A stretch of 64,000 nucleotides of DNA from Sphingomonas sp. HITSZ_GF (lineage in GTDB: Bacteria; Pseudomonadota; Alphaproteobacteria; Sphingomonadales; Sphingomonadaceae): contig NZ_JARQXA010000002.1 of assembly GCF_029543155.1 (NCBI RefSeq), positions 1 through 64,000 on the forward strand. Direction: 5' to 3'. The notes below the pieces were generated by a model that saw nothing but the letters and a program-made list of their open reading frames with translations, had not been told where the DNA came from and made no database searches. A program made the translations under genes and the position numbers. Positions 55,252 to 64,000 of the stretch are shown in pieces (the stretch's first letter is position 1; each line of letters begins with the position of its first letter).

Positions 55252-57140
55252 AGGCCGAGCCGCGCTGCGATCGCGTCGAACAGGGTGCGGTCCTCCAGGC
55301 TGGCATTCGCCGGGCCCAGCGCGCCGCATTCGAGGCAGCGTGCCTGCACCGATCCGCCACGCGCCAGCCGCCGCGCATCGCCCAGCGCCTGGGCGAGCAT
55401 CGCGCGCTGCTCGATCGCCGCGCGGGCGAACAGGTCCGGCCCCGCCGTCTCCTCGGTCTTGTCGGCATCGTCCTCGCCGTCGCCGAACGCGCCTTCGAGC
55501 AGCTTGGCCCAGGCCGATGGCTCCTTCTCGAGATAGACCGCATGCACCTTGGCCGGATCGAGCTTGGCGCGCCGCGCCGCCTCGGCGATGGCATCGTCGA
55601 TCCCGCCGAACCGGTCGACCAGCCCGAGCTGGTGCGCGGTGCCGCCGATCCACACCCGGCCCTGGGCGATCTCGTTCACCCGCTCCGGCGTCAGCTTGCG
55701 CGCGCCCGAGACCAGGCTGATGAAACGCGCATAGCCCGCATCGATCGCCGACTGGAGCAGCTTGTCGGTCTCTTCGGTGGTACCGCCATAGACATCGGGC
55801 TGGCCGCTCAGCGGCGTGGTCTTCACGCCGTCGGTGCCCACGCCGATCTTGGCCAGCGACTTCTCGAAGGTCGGGATCACCCCGAAGATGCCGATCGAGC
55901 CGGTGATCGTGTTGGGCTCGGCGAAGATGGTGTCGCCCGGCGTCGCCACCCAATAGCCGCCGCTCGCCGCCAGACTGCCCATCGAGACCACCACCGGCAG
56001 CCCCTTGGCCTTGGCCGTCAGGATCGCCTGGCGGATCTGCTCGGCGGCAAGCGCCGAACCGCCCGGCGAATCGACACGCACCACCAGCGCCTTGAGGTTC
56101 TTCGTCGCCAGCCCCTTGAGCAGCAGCGCGCTCACGCTGTCGCCGGCCGCCTTGCCCGGGCCCGCCTTGCCGTCGACGATCTCGCCGGCGATCGTGATCA
56201 CGCCGATCGCATCGCCGCCCGTCGGCAGCGGGTTTGCCGCGACGAAATCGTCGAGCTTGATCCGGTTGAAGCTGCCCTCGGGCTTGCCGCTCGGCGCGCC
56301 CGCGATCTCGGCGACGCGCTTGCCGAAGGCCAGACGGTCGCCCAGCTTATCGACGATGCCCCGGTCGAGGTTCGACTTGGCGATATCGCCCTTCGCCGCC
56401 GCGATCGTGTCGGCGGGCTTGGCCAGATAGTCGGCCAGCTTGGCCTTGGGCCGCGCCTTGGCGATCTCCGCCTGCCACTGCGCCCAGATCGGCTGGTAGA
56501 TCGCCAGCTCGGCTTCCTTCGCCTCGGGCGACATGTCGCTGCGCATATAGGGCTCGACCGCCGACTTGAACTTGCCGACGCGGTAGATGTGCGCGTTGAC
56601 CCCCAGCTTGTCGAGCAGCCCCTTATAGTAGAGCCGGGTGCCGCCCGGGCCCATGAACACGGCGCCGCCCAGCGGGTTCATCCAGATCTCGCTGGCATTG
56701 GCGGCGAGCGCATAGCTGTCATCGGTATAGGCGGTGGCATAGGCGAGCACCGGCTTGCCCGCCGCGCGCACCTTGCCCACTGCCGCCGCCACTTCGCTGA
56801 TCGCCGCCGGATAGCCGCCCATGAAGCGGTCGAGGTCGAGCACCACGGCCTTCACATGGCTGTCGCCCTTCGCAGCCTCGAGCGCGCGCACCACGTCGCG
56901 CAGCCGCTGCTGCTTCACGACATTGCCGCCGGTCAGCCTGGCGAAGGGATCGACTTCCTCGGGCTGCTCGACCAGCGTGCCGTCCAGCGCCACCACCAGC
57001 GCGCCGTCGCGGATCGCCGCCGGGTTCGGCTTGGCGGAGAGCGCCGCAAACAGCATCGTGAAGAACAACAGCATGAAGACCAGGACCAGAAAGTCCTTGA
57101 TCCCCACCAGGATCTTCCAGGCGCCTTTGACAAGCTTCAC
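55248..57140 (-). CDS. sppA: Signal peptide peptidase SppA, 67-kDa type
   Basis: Inner-membrane serine protease of 630 residues with two S49 repeats. A membrane helix (about 12-36) is followed by a repeat containing the catalytic lysine in VGKFKSAVEPYM, and a second repeat with the catalytic serine in GSLAASGGYWVA. The ending is slightly longer than in Escherichia coli and includes a Cys pair (RCLECGAL). It degrades signal peptides left in the membrane. Next downstream is the GNAT gene, translationally coupled. Confidence 0.95.
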   Translation of the reverse strand: MKLVKGAWKILVGIKDFLVLVFMLLFFTMLFAALSAKPNPAAIRDGALVVALDGTLVEQPEEVDPFARLTGGNVVKQQRLRDVVRALEAAKGDSHVKAVVLDLDRFMGGYPAAISEVAAAVGKVRAAGKPVLAYATAYTDDSYALAANASEIWMNPLGGAVFMGPGGTRLYYKGLLDKLGVNAHIYRVGKFKSAVEPYMRSDMSPEAKEAELAIYQPIWAQWQAEIAKARPKAKLADYLAKPADTIAAAKGDIAKSNLDRGIVDKLGDRLAFGKRVAEIAGAPSGKPEGSFNRIKLDDFVAANPLPTGGDAIGVITIAGEIVDGKAGPGKAAGDSVSALLLKGLATKNLKALVVRVDSPGGSALAAEQIRQAILTAKAKGLPVVVSMGSLAASGGYWVATPGDTIFAEPNTITGSIGIFGVIPTFEKSLAKIGVGTDGVKTTPLSGQPDVYGGTTEETDKLLQSAIDAGYARFISLVSGARKLTPERVNEIAQGRVWIGGTAHQLGLVDRFGGIDDAIAEAARRAKLDPAKVHAVYLEKEPSAWAKLLEGAFGDGEDDADKTEETAGPDLFARAAIEQRAMLAQALGDARRLARGGSVQARCLECGALGPANASLEDRTLFDAIAARLGL

Positions 57141-57235
57141 CGTGCCGCTCCCATGCGAAGGAATATGGCCGCGGTGCTAGAGGATCGCGCAGGGCGCGTA
57201 AATGCCTGTATTAGCCCAGCAAGACAGGTTCCGTC

Positions 57236-58822
57236 TCAGAGCGAGAGCCGCCAGGCGAGCGCAAAGCGCCAGTCGTCGTCATAGCCGGGATAGGGTGTAT
57301 CGATCACCCGCGACGCCTCCAGCCCAAGTTCGGCCTTGTCCACCCAGCGCAGCCGCGTGCCGAAGCCGGCCGAGGCGAGCGCATAGTCGCCGCGCACGGT
57401 CATGCCGCCGCGCCCTTCGATCCCGATCCAGGCGCGGTCGACAAAGGTGTAGATCTCGCTGGTGCCGAACTTCTTGCCCTTGATCGGCCGCACCGCGAAT
57501 TCGCCGAGCGCCCCCGCGCCGCGGTCGCCGCTCAGGAAGCCGACGTCGAAGGCGCGGCCATAGGTGTCGCCGCCCACCGCGAAGCGCTCGGCCGCGGGCA
57601 GCCGGTCGCGGCTCCATTGTCCGCCGCCCTGCAGCCGCGCGACGAAGCGCTTGCCGATCGCCTGCGCCAGATAGGCCGAGCCGTTGAGCTTCAGGAAGCG
57701 CGGATCGGCATAGAGCGGATCGGTACGCGCGCCCAATATGTCGAGCCCCTGCGAGGCCGACAGGCCGAAGGCGACGCTCCGCTTGTCGCGCGTGTCGGCA
57801 AAGCTCGCGCCGCCGCGCAGCGCCCGGGTCCGCTCTGTGGCGATCAGCGCGCCGAAAGCGGCATTGTCGCTGTTGAGCCCGTCCACCCCCAGCGACAGGT
57901 CGGCGCTGCGATGGAAGCTGCGGATCAGCGGATAGCTGAGCGAGGTGCCGGCCAGCTTGGCCTTGCCGAGCACCGGATAGCCGCGGGGCCGGGTCTCCAG
58001 ATAGCCGCCGCTCGTCGTCAGCGTCAGCCCGCTCGCGGTGATCGGCACGGCATAGGCGCCGCTCAGATAGCGATAGCGCTTGAGGTCGCTCGCCGCCGAT
58101 GCGCTCAGGGTCAGCTGGTCGCCGTCGATTCCCAGCCCGTAGAATTCGGCCTTGGCGTCGAACTGGCCGTCGCCGAGCTGCGCGACGCCGCGATTGCTGA
58201 AGCCTGCGCTGAAGCGGGTGCGCTTCTGCTTCGGCGTCACGGTCAGCGCCAGCGCGCCGGTCGCGTTGGGATCGGCGAAATCGGTGGTGAAGCTCAGGCC
58301 CGGTATTGCCCGCATCAGCGTCACCTGCCGCTCGAAGGTTCCCCGGCTGAGCGGCGTCTCGTCGAGCATCGGCGCCATCCGCGCGCGCAGCAGCCGGTTG
58401 CCGCGCCTGTCCGATTTCGCGTCCGATTTCACCGCAGCCGTCGCGATCCGCCCTTCGGTCAGCAGCACGGTCACGGTGCCGCCCGAGGTATCCTGTTCGG
58501 GGATCGCCACCGTGTAGAGCGCCACATCGGTGCGCTGATAGGCGCGCGACAGCGTGCCGGCGAGCTCGAGCAGCGTGTCCTTGTTGCCCGGCCGGCCGAT
58601 GAAGCGCCGCGCCGCCTCGGCCACCGCCGCCGGCGCCTGGGCACCCTTGAAGGCGATGCCCTGGATCGGCACTTCGCTGCCCACCGCCGTCACCCTGGCG
58701 CTGCCGCGCTTGGGCGTGCTGCGCGCCGGCGCCTCGCGCGGCGCCGGGGTGCGGTCGATGCGGTTGCGGTCGACGATGACGCCCGCGTCCTGCCAGGCGA
58801 GCGCGGCAAACGCGATCAGCAT
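57236..58822 (-). CDS. ShlB/FhaC-type (TpsB) outer-membrane transporter
   Basis: Protein of 528 residues. Start at ATG 58822 (GGAG 6 bases upstream); a GTG at 58834 is less likely. A POTRA-like region (about 45-125, ending VTVLLTEGRI) precedes a beta-barrel to the C-terminus. The loop-6 motif of this family (VRGF followed by GDRG) appears as YGRAF, then SGDRGAGA, so the arginine is kept. It normally secretes a partner exoprotein. The gene directly upstream encodes a glycine-rich lipoprotein, not a typical TpsA. Signal sequence is short. Confidence 0.85.
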   Translation of the reverse strand: MLIAFAALAWQDAGVIVDRNRIDRTPAPREAPARSTPKRGSARVTAVGSEVPIQGIAFKGAQAPAAVAEAARRFIGRPGNKDTLLELAGTLSRAYQRTDVALYTVAIPEQDTSGGTVTVLLTEGRIATAAVKSDAKSDRRGNRLLRARMAPMLDETPLSRGTFERQVTLMRAIPGLSFTTDFADPNATGALALTVTPKQKRTRFSAGFSNRGVAQLGDGQFDAKAEFYGLGIDGDQLTLSASAASDLKRYRYLSGAYAVPITASGLTLTTSGGYLETRPRGYPVLGKAKLAGTSLSYPLIRSFHRSADLSLGVDGLNSDNAAFGALIATERTRALRGGASFADTRDKRSVAFGLSASQGLDILGARTDPLYADPRFLKLNGSAYLAQAIGKRFVARLQGGGQWSRDRLPAAERFAVGGDTYGRAFDVGFLSGDRGAGALGEFAVRPIKGKKFGTSEIYTFVDRAWIGIEGRGGMTVRGDYALASAGFGTRLRWVDKAELGLEASRVIDTPYPGYDDDWRFALAWRLSL

Positions 58823-58897
58823 GACTTTCTCCACCGATGTTGCGGAAAAGGGAGCCGCGCGCAGGGGCTGTGCGCGCGGCTTTCAGTGCGGTTCGGC

Positions 58898-59806
58898 TCA
58901 GCGCGGCCGGGGCGTGACCAGCCCGTTGACCACGCCGCCCACGGTATTGACCGTGCCGCTCACCAGGTTGGTGCTGGCATTGGCGCCGGCGCTGGTGCCC
59001 TGCGGATTGACCACGCCGTTCACTGCGGCATTGACGTTGCCCAGCGTCGTGTTGACCGCGCCGGTGACATTGGCATTGGCGTTGGTCGCGCCGGTCACGC
59101 CGTTCAGCAGCCCGCCGGTGCCGCCGGCCGTGCTGCCGAGCGTGCCGGGCACCGCGACGTTGAGCAGGTTGCCGCCCTGCCCGTTGGGCACGGTGACGCT
59201 CACCAGGTTGTTGGCGGTCGCCGCGCTCACCGTGGCGAGCTGGCCGGTCGAGGGATTGCGCGCCAGCACGTTCAGGCCGAGCAGCGGCGAGCCATTGGGC
59301 GCACCGATCACCTTGCCCTTGCCGAGATCGATCGAGACGAGCTGGCCGAGCGCGCCGCCCTTGCCGTCGAGGATCAGCGTGCTGCCATTGCCGAGCTGGA
59401 CCAGGGTCTGCCCGGTCGCGCCCAGCACCTTGTTGACCGTGCCGCTCACCACGCCGTTCGCGGGGATGCCGAGCCCGGCGGTCAGGCCGGTCTGCGCATT
59501 GGCGACGCCGAGCACGGCATTGCCCGATGCCGCGAGCAGGTTGCCGCTCGTCGCGCCGCTGCCGCCGGCACCGCTGCCCGATCCACCCGTGCCGCCGCTG
59601 CCCGTACCGGTGCCGCCGCCATTGCCGGTGCTGCCGCCAGTGCCGCCACCGGCAGTATCGCCCGATCCGCCACTGTCGGTGTCGGCGGCTGCGGTAGTCC
59701 CCACCGAAGCTACTCGATAACTTCCGGAACTCTCACATGCGGCCAGAGACAAGCCTGCGATGGAGACAAGGATAATGCCGGTGGCCCGGCGATGATTAGT
59801 GATCAT
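58898..59806 (-). CDS. Glycine-rich repeat lipoprotein, candidate partner of the TpsB-like protein
   Basis: Protein of 302 residues from ATG 59806, which follows AGGAGAGG. Lipobox LSLAAC. Residues about 45-92 are almost only Gly, Ser and Thr. The rest consists of short Gly/Asn/Val/Thr repeats (GVVSGTVNKVLG, GAVNTTLGNVNAAVNG, VSGTVNTVGGVVNGLV) that suggest a beta-helix or stacked turn structure. Asn and Gly content is high and no cysteine follows the lipobox. It lies 75 bases upstream of the TpsB gene and on the same strand. Confidence 0.82.
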   Translation of the reverse strand: MITNHRRATGIILVSIAGLSLAACESSGSYRVASVGTTAAADTDSGGSGDTAGGGTGGSTGNGGGTGTGSGGTGGSGSGAGGSGATSGNLLAASGNAVLGVANAQTGLTAGLGIPANGVVSGTVNKVLGATGQTLVQLGNGSTLILDGKGGALGQLVSIDLGKGKVIGAPNGSPLLGLNVLARNPSTGQLATVSAATANNLVSVTVPNGQGGNLLNVAVPGTLGSTAGGTGGLLNGVTGATNANANVTGAVNTTLGNVNAAVNGVVNPQGTSAGANASTNLVSGTVNTVGGVVNGLVTPRPR

Positions 59807-59832
59807 GCCACCTCTCCTGTACAGCAATATAC

Positions 59833-59857
59833 TTAGGTATTGTCTGGTAATGCCTAA
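59833..59857. promoter_or_regulatory. Dyad TTAGGTATT-N7-AATGCCTAA upstream of the lipoprotein gene
   Basis: The arms ttaggtatt (59833-59841) and aatgcctaa (59849-59857) match at 8 of 9 positions. The dyad lies 27-51 bases before the lipoprotein start, where it would overlap a minus-strand promoter with a -10-like TATATT close by. A repressor or activator may bind it. Confidence 0.4.
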
Positions 59858-59887
59858 ATCTGTTCAGGAAGATATTGTTTCCGGTCG

Positions 59888-59903
59888 CCGCGAATAATCG
59901 CGG
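59888..59903. other. Hairpin ccgcga-ataa-tcgcgg in the lipoprotein/groES gap
   Basis: A perfect 6-base stem with a 4-base loop. It lies in an AT-richer gap of 270 bases between the divergent lipoprotein gene and groES. There is no T-run, so a terminator is unlikely. Confidence 0.5.
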
Positions 59904-59980
59904 TATATTACAAATTAACCAGCAACCTTCTGCGTTTGCGCCGGAAATTGCGATATTTGGGATGGAATCCCGCGGGGTAG

Positions 59981-60009
59981 TTGACGCGGGCCGACGGCGT
60001 TCGCATATC
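59981..60009 (+). promoter_or_regulatory. Sigma-70-type promoter of groESL
   Basis: TTGACG (59981-59986), 17 bases, CATATC (60004-60009). Transcription would start near 60016, so the CIRCE element begins at the start site, as in other HrcA-controlled operons. Confidence 0.65.
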
Positions 60010-60017
60010 GCCCCCGC

Positions 60018-60042
60018 TGGCACTCGACTCAAGCGAGTGCCA
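60018..60042. promoter_or_regulatory. CIRCE operator of groESL
   Basis: TGGCACTC (60018-60025), nine bases, GAGTGCCA (60035-60042). This is the HrcA-binding inverted repeat with the usual 9-base spacing and one altered outer base. It lies 34 bases before the groES start, so heat-shock control by HrcA is expected. hrcA is not in the window. Confidence 0.93.
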
Positions 60043-60075
60043 AGGCGAGATCAATCTTGAAGTGAGGAACCCGCA

Positions 60076-60363
60076 ATGAACTTCCGTCCGTTGCACGATC
60101 GCGTGCTCGTTCGCCGCGTCGAAGCCGAGGCGAAGACCGCCGGCGGCATCATCATCCCGGATACCGCCCAGGAAAAGCCGCAGGAAGGCGAAGTCGTCGC
60201 CGCCGGCTCGGGCGCCAAGAACGAGAAGGGCGAAGTCACCCCGCTCGACGTCAAGGCCGGCGACCGCATCCTGTTCGGCAAGTGGTCGGGCACCGAGGTC
60301 AAGGTCAACGGCGAAGACCTGCTGATCATGAAGGAATCCGATATCCTCGGGATCATCGGTTAA
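60076..60363 (+). CDS. groS: Co-chaperonin GroES
   Basis: Protein of 95 residues, the lid of the GroEL chamber. The family pattern is complete: [35 protein letters not shown] and, later, [29 protein letters not shown] is upstream. It leads the groESL operon. Confidence 0.97.
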   Translation: MNFRPLHDRVLVRRVEAEAKTAGGIIIPDTAQEKPQEGEVVAAGSGAKNEKGEVTPLDVKAGDRILFGKWSGTEVKVNGEDLLIMKESDILGIIG

Positions 60364-60380
60364 CTCAGACAATTCACGCG

Positions 60381-60399
60381 CGCCAAACCGGTTTTGGCG
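60381..60399 (+). other. Hairpin in the groES-groEL intergenic region
   Basis: cgccaaa and tttggcg enclose five bases. A short direct repeat of tgtactt follows. The stem is not followed by a T-run and may affect the ratio of the two products or mRNA processing. Confidence 0.4.
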
Positions 60400-60418
60400 T
60401 GTACTTTGTGTACTTTGA

Positions 60419-62080
<1,662 letters not shown>

Positions 62081-62105
62081 GTCCCTGCACAACCACGCAG
62101 AAGAA

Positions 62106-62136
62106 GGGCCGGGAGCGATCCCGGCCCTATCTTTTT
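62106..62136 (+). terminator. Rho-independent terminator of groESL
   Basis: Stem gggccggga / tcccggccc with loop gcga, followed by tatcttttt. Confidence 0.92.
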
Positions 62137-62221
62137 GCGGCAAAATGAACCCGGTTCCCGTTGACCTGTTGGAAATCATCCGGAAATAGCATGCTACGGA
62201 ACGAAACAAGGGGTGGGTTGC

Positions 62222-62401
62222 GTGTTCGGTTGGATCGGCGGACGGCTGCGCTGCATCGGCGGCAAGCATGAGCGTTCGGAGAAGCACGCCCAGCGCTCCG
62301 GCGAGGGCGAGAAATATATCAGCAAGTGCCGCTATTGCGGCGTCCACATGACGCGTCGCGCCAAGCGCGACTGGATCGTCACGCCGAAGGGCGCACGCTG
62401 A
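62222..62401 (+). CDS. Small CxxC (zinc-ribbon-like) protein
   Basis: Protein of 59 residues from GTG 62222; a GTG at 62213 is an alternative with three more residues. AAGGGG lies upstream at a suitable distance. It is strongly basic, with GGRLRCIGGKHERSEKH at the start and CRYCGVHMTRRAKRDWIV at the end. The single CxxC with nearby Cys and His could bind zinc. Proteins of this sort occur in sphingomonads; the function is unknown. Confidence 0.65.
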   Translation: MFGWIGGRLRCIGGKHERSEKHAQRSGEGEKYISKCRYCGVHMTRRAKRDWIVTPKGAR

Positions 62402-62407
62402 TCCCCT

Positions 62408-62449
62408 GAAGCGGTCGCGATCGCCTCCATAAGGCGACAATCGCGCTTC
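62408..62449. terminator. Imperfect long hairpin between the small protein and pepF
   Basis: gaagcg, gcgat and cgcct in the left half pair in order with aggcg, atcgc and cgcttc in the right half. There is no T-run, so it may be a weak terminator or a processing site. Confidence 0.4.
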
Positions 62450-62528
62450 CATCCATCTCCAAACCGCGACAAACTGGCGCATCCACCACAGCGCCGGGCC
62501 TACAGGCGCGTTCTCGGGGAATGGACTG

Positions 62529-64000
62529 ATGACCGAACTTTCTCGCCGCGAAGCGTTGACCGCGGCGGCCTTCGCCTCGCTCGCCGCAGCACTGCCCGCC
62601 TGGGCCCAGGAGACCAAGATGGCCGGCCCGATGTGGGACCTCACCGAACTCTATCCGAACGACGCCGCCTGGGAGGCCGCGCGCAAGCAGGCGCTCGCCG
62701 ATGTCCCGGGTGTCGCCAGGTACAAGGGCCGGCTGGGCGAGAGCGCCGGGGTGCTCGCCGAGGCGCTGGCGCTCCAGTCCGACCTCGGCCGCACCATTGC
62801 CCGCATCTATACCTATGCCAGCCTGAAGGGCGACGAGGACGTTCGCATTGCGGCGAACCAGGAGAAGCTGGCCCAGGCCCGCGACCTCTATACTGCGTTC
62901 GGCGAAGCGACATCCTGGGCCTCCCCCGAGCTGCTGACGCTCGGCAAGGCCAAGATCGACGCCTTCCTCGCCGCCAGCGAGACGCTGCGCACCCGCTTCG
63001 ATTTCGCGCTCGCCGACACGCTGCGCCAGGCCGAGCATACGCTGAGCCCGGAGAGCGAGGCGATCCTCGCCAGCGCCGGCTCGCCGCTCGGCGCGCCCGG
63101 CGAGATTTCGGGCCAGCTGCGCTCGTCGGACATCCCCTGGCCGACGATCACGCTGTCGACCGGCAAGGCCGTCCGCCTCGATTCGCAAGGCTATTCGCTC
63201 AACCGCGACGCACCCGATCGCGAGGATCGCAAGGCGGTGTTCAAGGCTTTCTGGACCGCGCACGGCAAGTTCCAGAGCAGCTTCGGCGCAACCTATGGCG
63301 CCAAGGTGCGCGGCGACATCTTCTACGCCAAGGCGCGGAAGTACCCGACCTCGCTGGCCCGCGCGCTTTCGGGCAACAACATTCCCGAAACGGTGTACCG
63401 CACCCTGGTGGCCGAGGCGAACAAGGGGCTGCCCCAGCTCCACCGCTATTTCGAGCTGCGCCGCAAGATGCTCAAGCTGCCCGACATCGGCTATTACGAC
63501 ATCTATCCGCCGCTCGTCTCGATGGACCGCAGCTACACGCTCGACCAGATGCGCGCGACGACGCTCGAGGCAGTGAAGCCGCTCGGCCCCGACTATCAGG
63601 CACGCATCGCCAAGGCGACCGCCGCCAAATGGATGGATCCCTGGCCCCGCGAGGGCAAGCGGCCTGGCGCGTACATGAATCCCGGCGCGTTCGACGTGCA
63701 TCCCTATCTGCTGCTCAACCTCAGCGACAAATATGACGGGATGAGCACCTATGCGCATGAATGGGGCCATGCGCTCCACTCGCTGCTCGCCAATTCGACC
63801 CAGGTCTATGACAAGGCCGATTATCCGATCTTCCTCGCCGAGATCGCCTCGACCTGCAACGAGCAGCTGCTGGTCGCGCACATGCTCAAGAACGCCAAGA
63901 CCAAGGAAGAGAAGCTCTTCTATCTGGGCCAGCAGATGGAAAACTATCGCGGCACCTTCTACCGCCAGACCATGTTCGCCGAGTTCGAGCTCAAGGCGCA
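62529..64000 (+). CDS. M3-family oligopeptidase F-like metallopeptidase (3' end outside window)
   Basis: The first 490 codons are present and the frame runs off the window edge. The N-terminus looks like a twin-arginine signal (LSRREALTAAAFASLAAALP, ending AWAQ), so the enzyme is probably exported folded. The M3 zinc motif is STYAHEWGHALHSL (His410, Glu411, His414), with the downstream IFLAEIASTCNE giving the third ligand. The PepF group cleaves oligopeptides and is usually cytoplasmic, so a Tat signal is of interest. The usual length is about 600 residues. Confidence 0.9.
   Translation, partial: MTELSRREALTAAAFASLAAALPAWAQETKMAGPMWDLTELYPNDAAWEAARKQALADVPGVARYKGRLGESAGVLAEALALQSDLGRTIARIYTYASLKGDEDVRIAANQEKLAQARDLYTAFGEATSWASPELLTLGKAKIDAFLAASETLRTRFDFALADTLRQAEHTLSPESEAILASAGSPLGAPGEISGQLRSSDIPWPTITLSTGKAVRLDSQGYSLNRDAPDREDRKAVFKAFWTAHGKFQSSFGATYGAKVRGDIFYAKARKYPTSLARALSGNNIPETVYRTLVAEANKGLPQLHRYFELRRKMLKLPDIGYYDIYPPLVSMDRSYTLDQMRATTLEAVKPLGPDYQARIAKATAAKWMDPWPREGKRPGAYMNPGAFDVHPYLLLNLSDKYDGMSTYAHEWGHALHSLLANSTQVYDKADYPIFLAEIASTCNEQLLVAHMLKNAKTKEEKLFYLGQQMENYRGTFYRQTMFAEFELKA

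Overview
The window is a GC-rich stretch of alphaproteobacterial chromosome, most likely from a Sphingomonas-type member of the Sphingomonadales. The evidence is the strong G/C third-position bias, the gene order mdh–(secreted protein)–sucD–sucA–sucB–lpd, a CIRCE-controlled groESL, a split sdhCDA/sdhB, a POT-family peptide transporter with a long internal loop, and the dispersed hairpin repeats typical of this group. The assignment to genus is inference. No tRNA, rRNA, CRISPR array, prophage or classical insertion sequence was seen. No stretch over 300 bases lacks a gene.

Layout. 1-5100: end of an acyl-CoA dehydrogenase gene, a secreted haem c lipoprotein, a small lipoprotein, a glycerophosphodiester phosphodiesterase, and an XdhC-family/MocA-like molybdenum-cofactor pair. 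5073-10031: a complete tripartite MacAB-TolC-like exporter (adaptor, ATPase, permease, NodT-type outer-membrane factor) on the minus strand. 10200-14755: acetyl-CoA synthetase, a macrodomain protein and an M13 metallopeptidase. 14828-19541: an SDR/TetR divergent pair, a 37-residue small ORF, a peptide transporter, a nitroreductase and a YtrA-type GntR regulator. 19546-25047: signal peptidase I, an ABM monooxygenase, an alpha/beta hydrolase, a DUF2459 protein, phenylalanine hydroxylase, a GIY-YIG nuclease inside a small inverted-repeat element, PrmA and an SDR. 25159-27908: two tandem soluble chemoreceptors with globin-like sensor domains. 28079-37454: sdhCDA, then SulP, a membrane protein, a C13 peptidase and a ClpP-fold membrane protein, then sdhB, a thioesterase and ZapE. 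37526-41488: a GH2 glycosidase, an acyltransferase and a VOC/HxlR pair. 41674-49889: the TCA-cycle cluster. 50073-55251: a beta-lactamase-fold hydrolase, small membrane and hypothetical proteins, a TPR protein and a GNAT enzyme. 55248-59806: SppA, then a TpsB-like outer-membrane transporter with a glycine-rich lipoprotein. 60076-64000: groES-groEL, a small zinc-ribbon-like protein and a truncated PepF-type oligopeptidase.

How it works together. The core is central carbon metabolism: acs makes acetyl-CoA, the mdh-lpd cluster supplies malate dehydrogenase, succinyl-CoA ligase alpha and the whole 2-oxoglutarate dehydrogenase complex, and sdhCDAB links the cycle to respiration. Around it lie envelope functions (MacAB exporter, SppA, LepB, M13 and M3 peptidases, TpsB) and small regulated switches in which a regulator is divergent from, or fused upstream of, its likely target.

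Most notable is a 393-bp unit at 22963-23355. It has perfect 31-bp inverted ends, a flanking CTTA direct duplication and a single GIY-YIG nuclease gene. Related short elements without a gene occur at 25067 and 36256. This looks like a nuclease-bearing, REP/MITE-like element.
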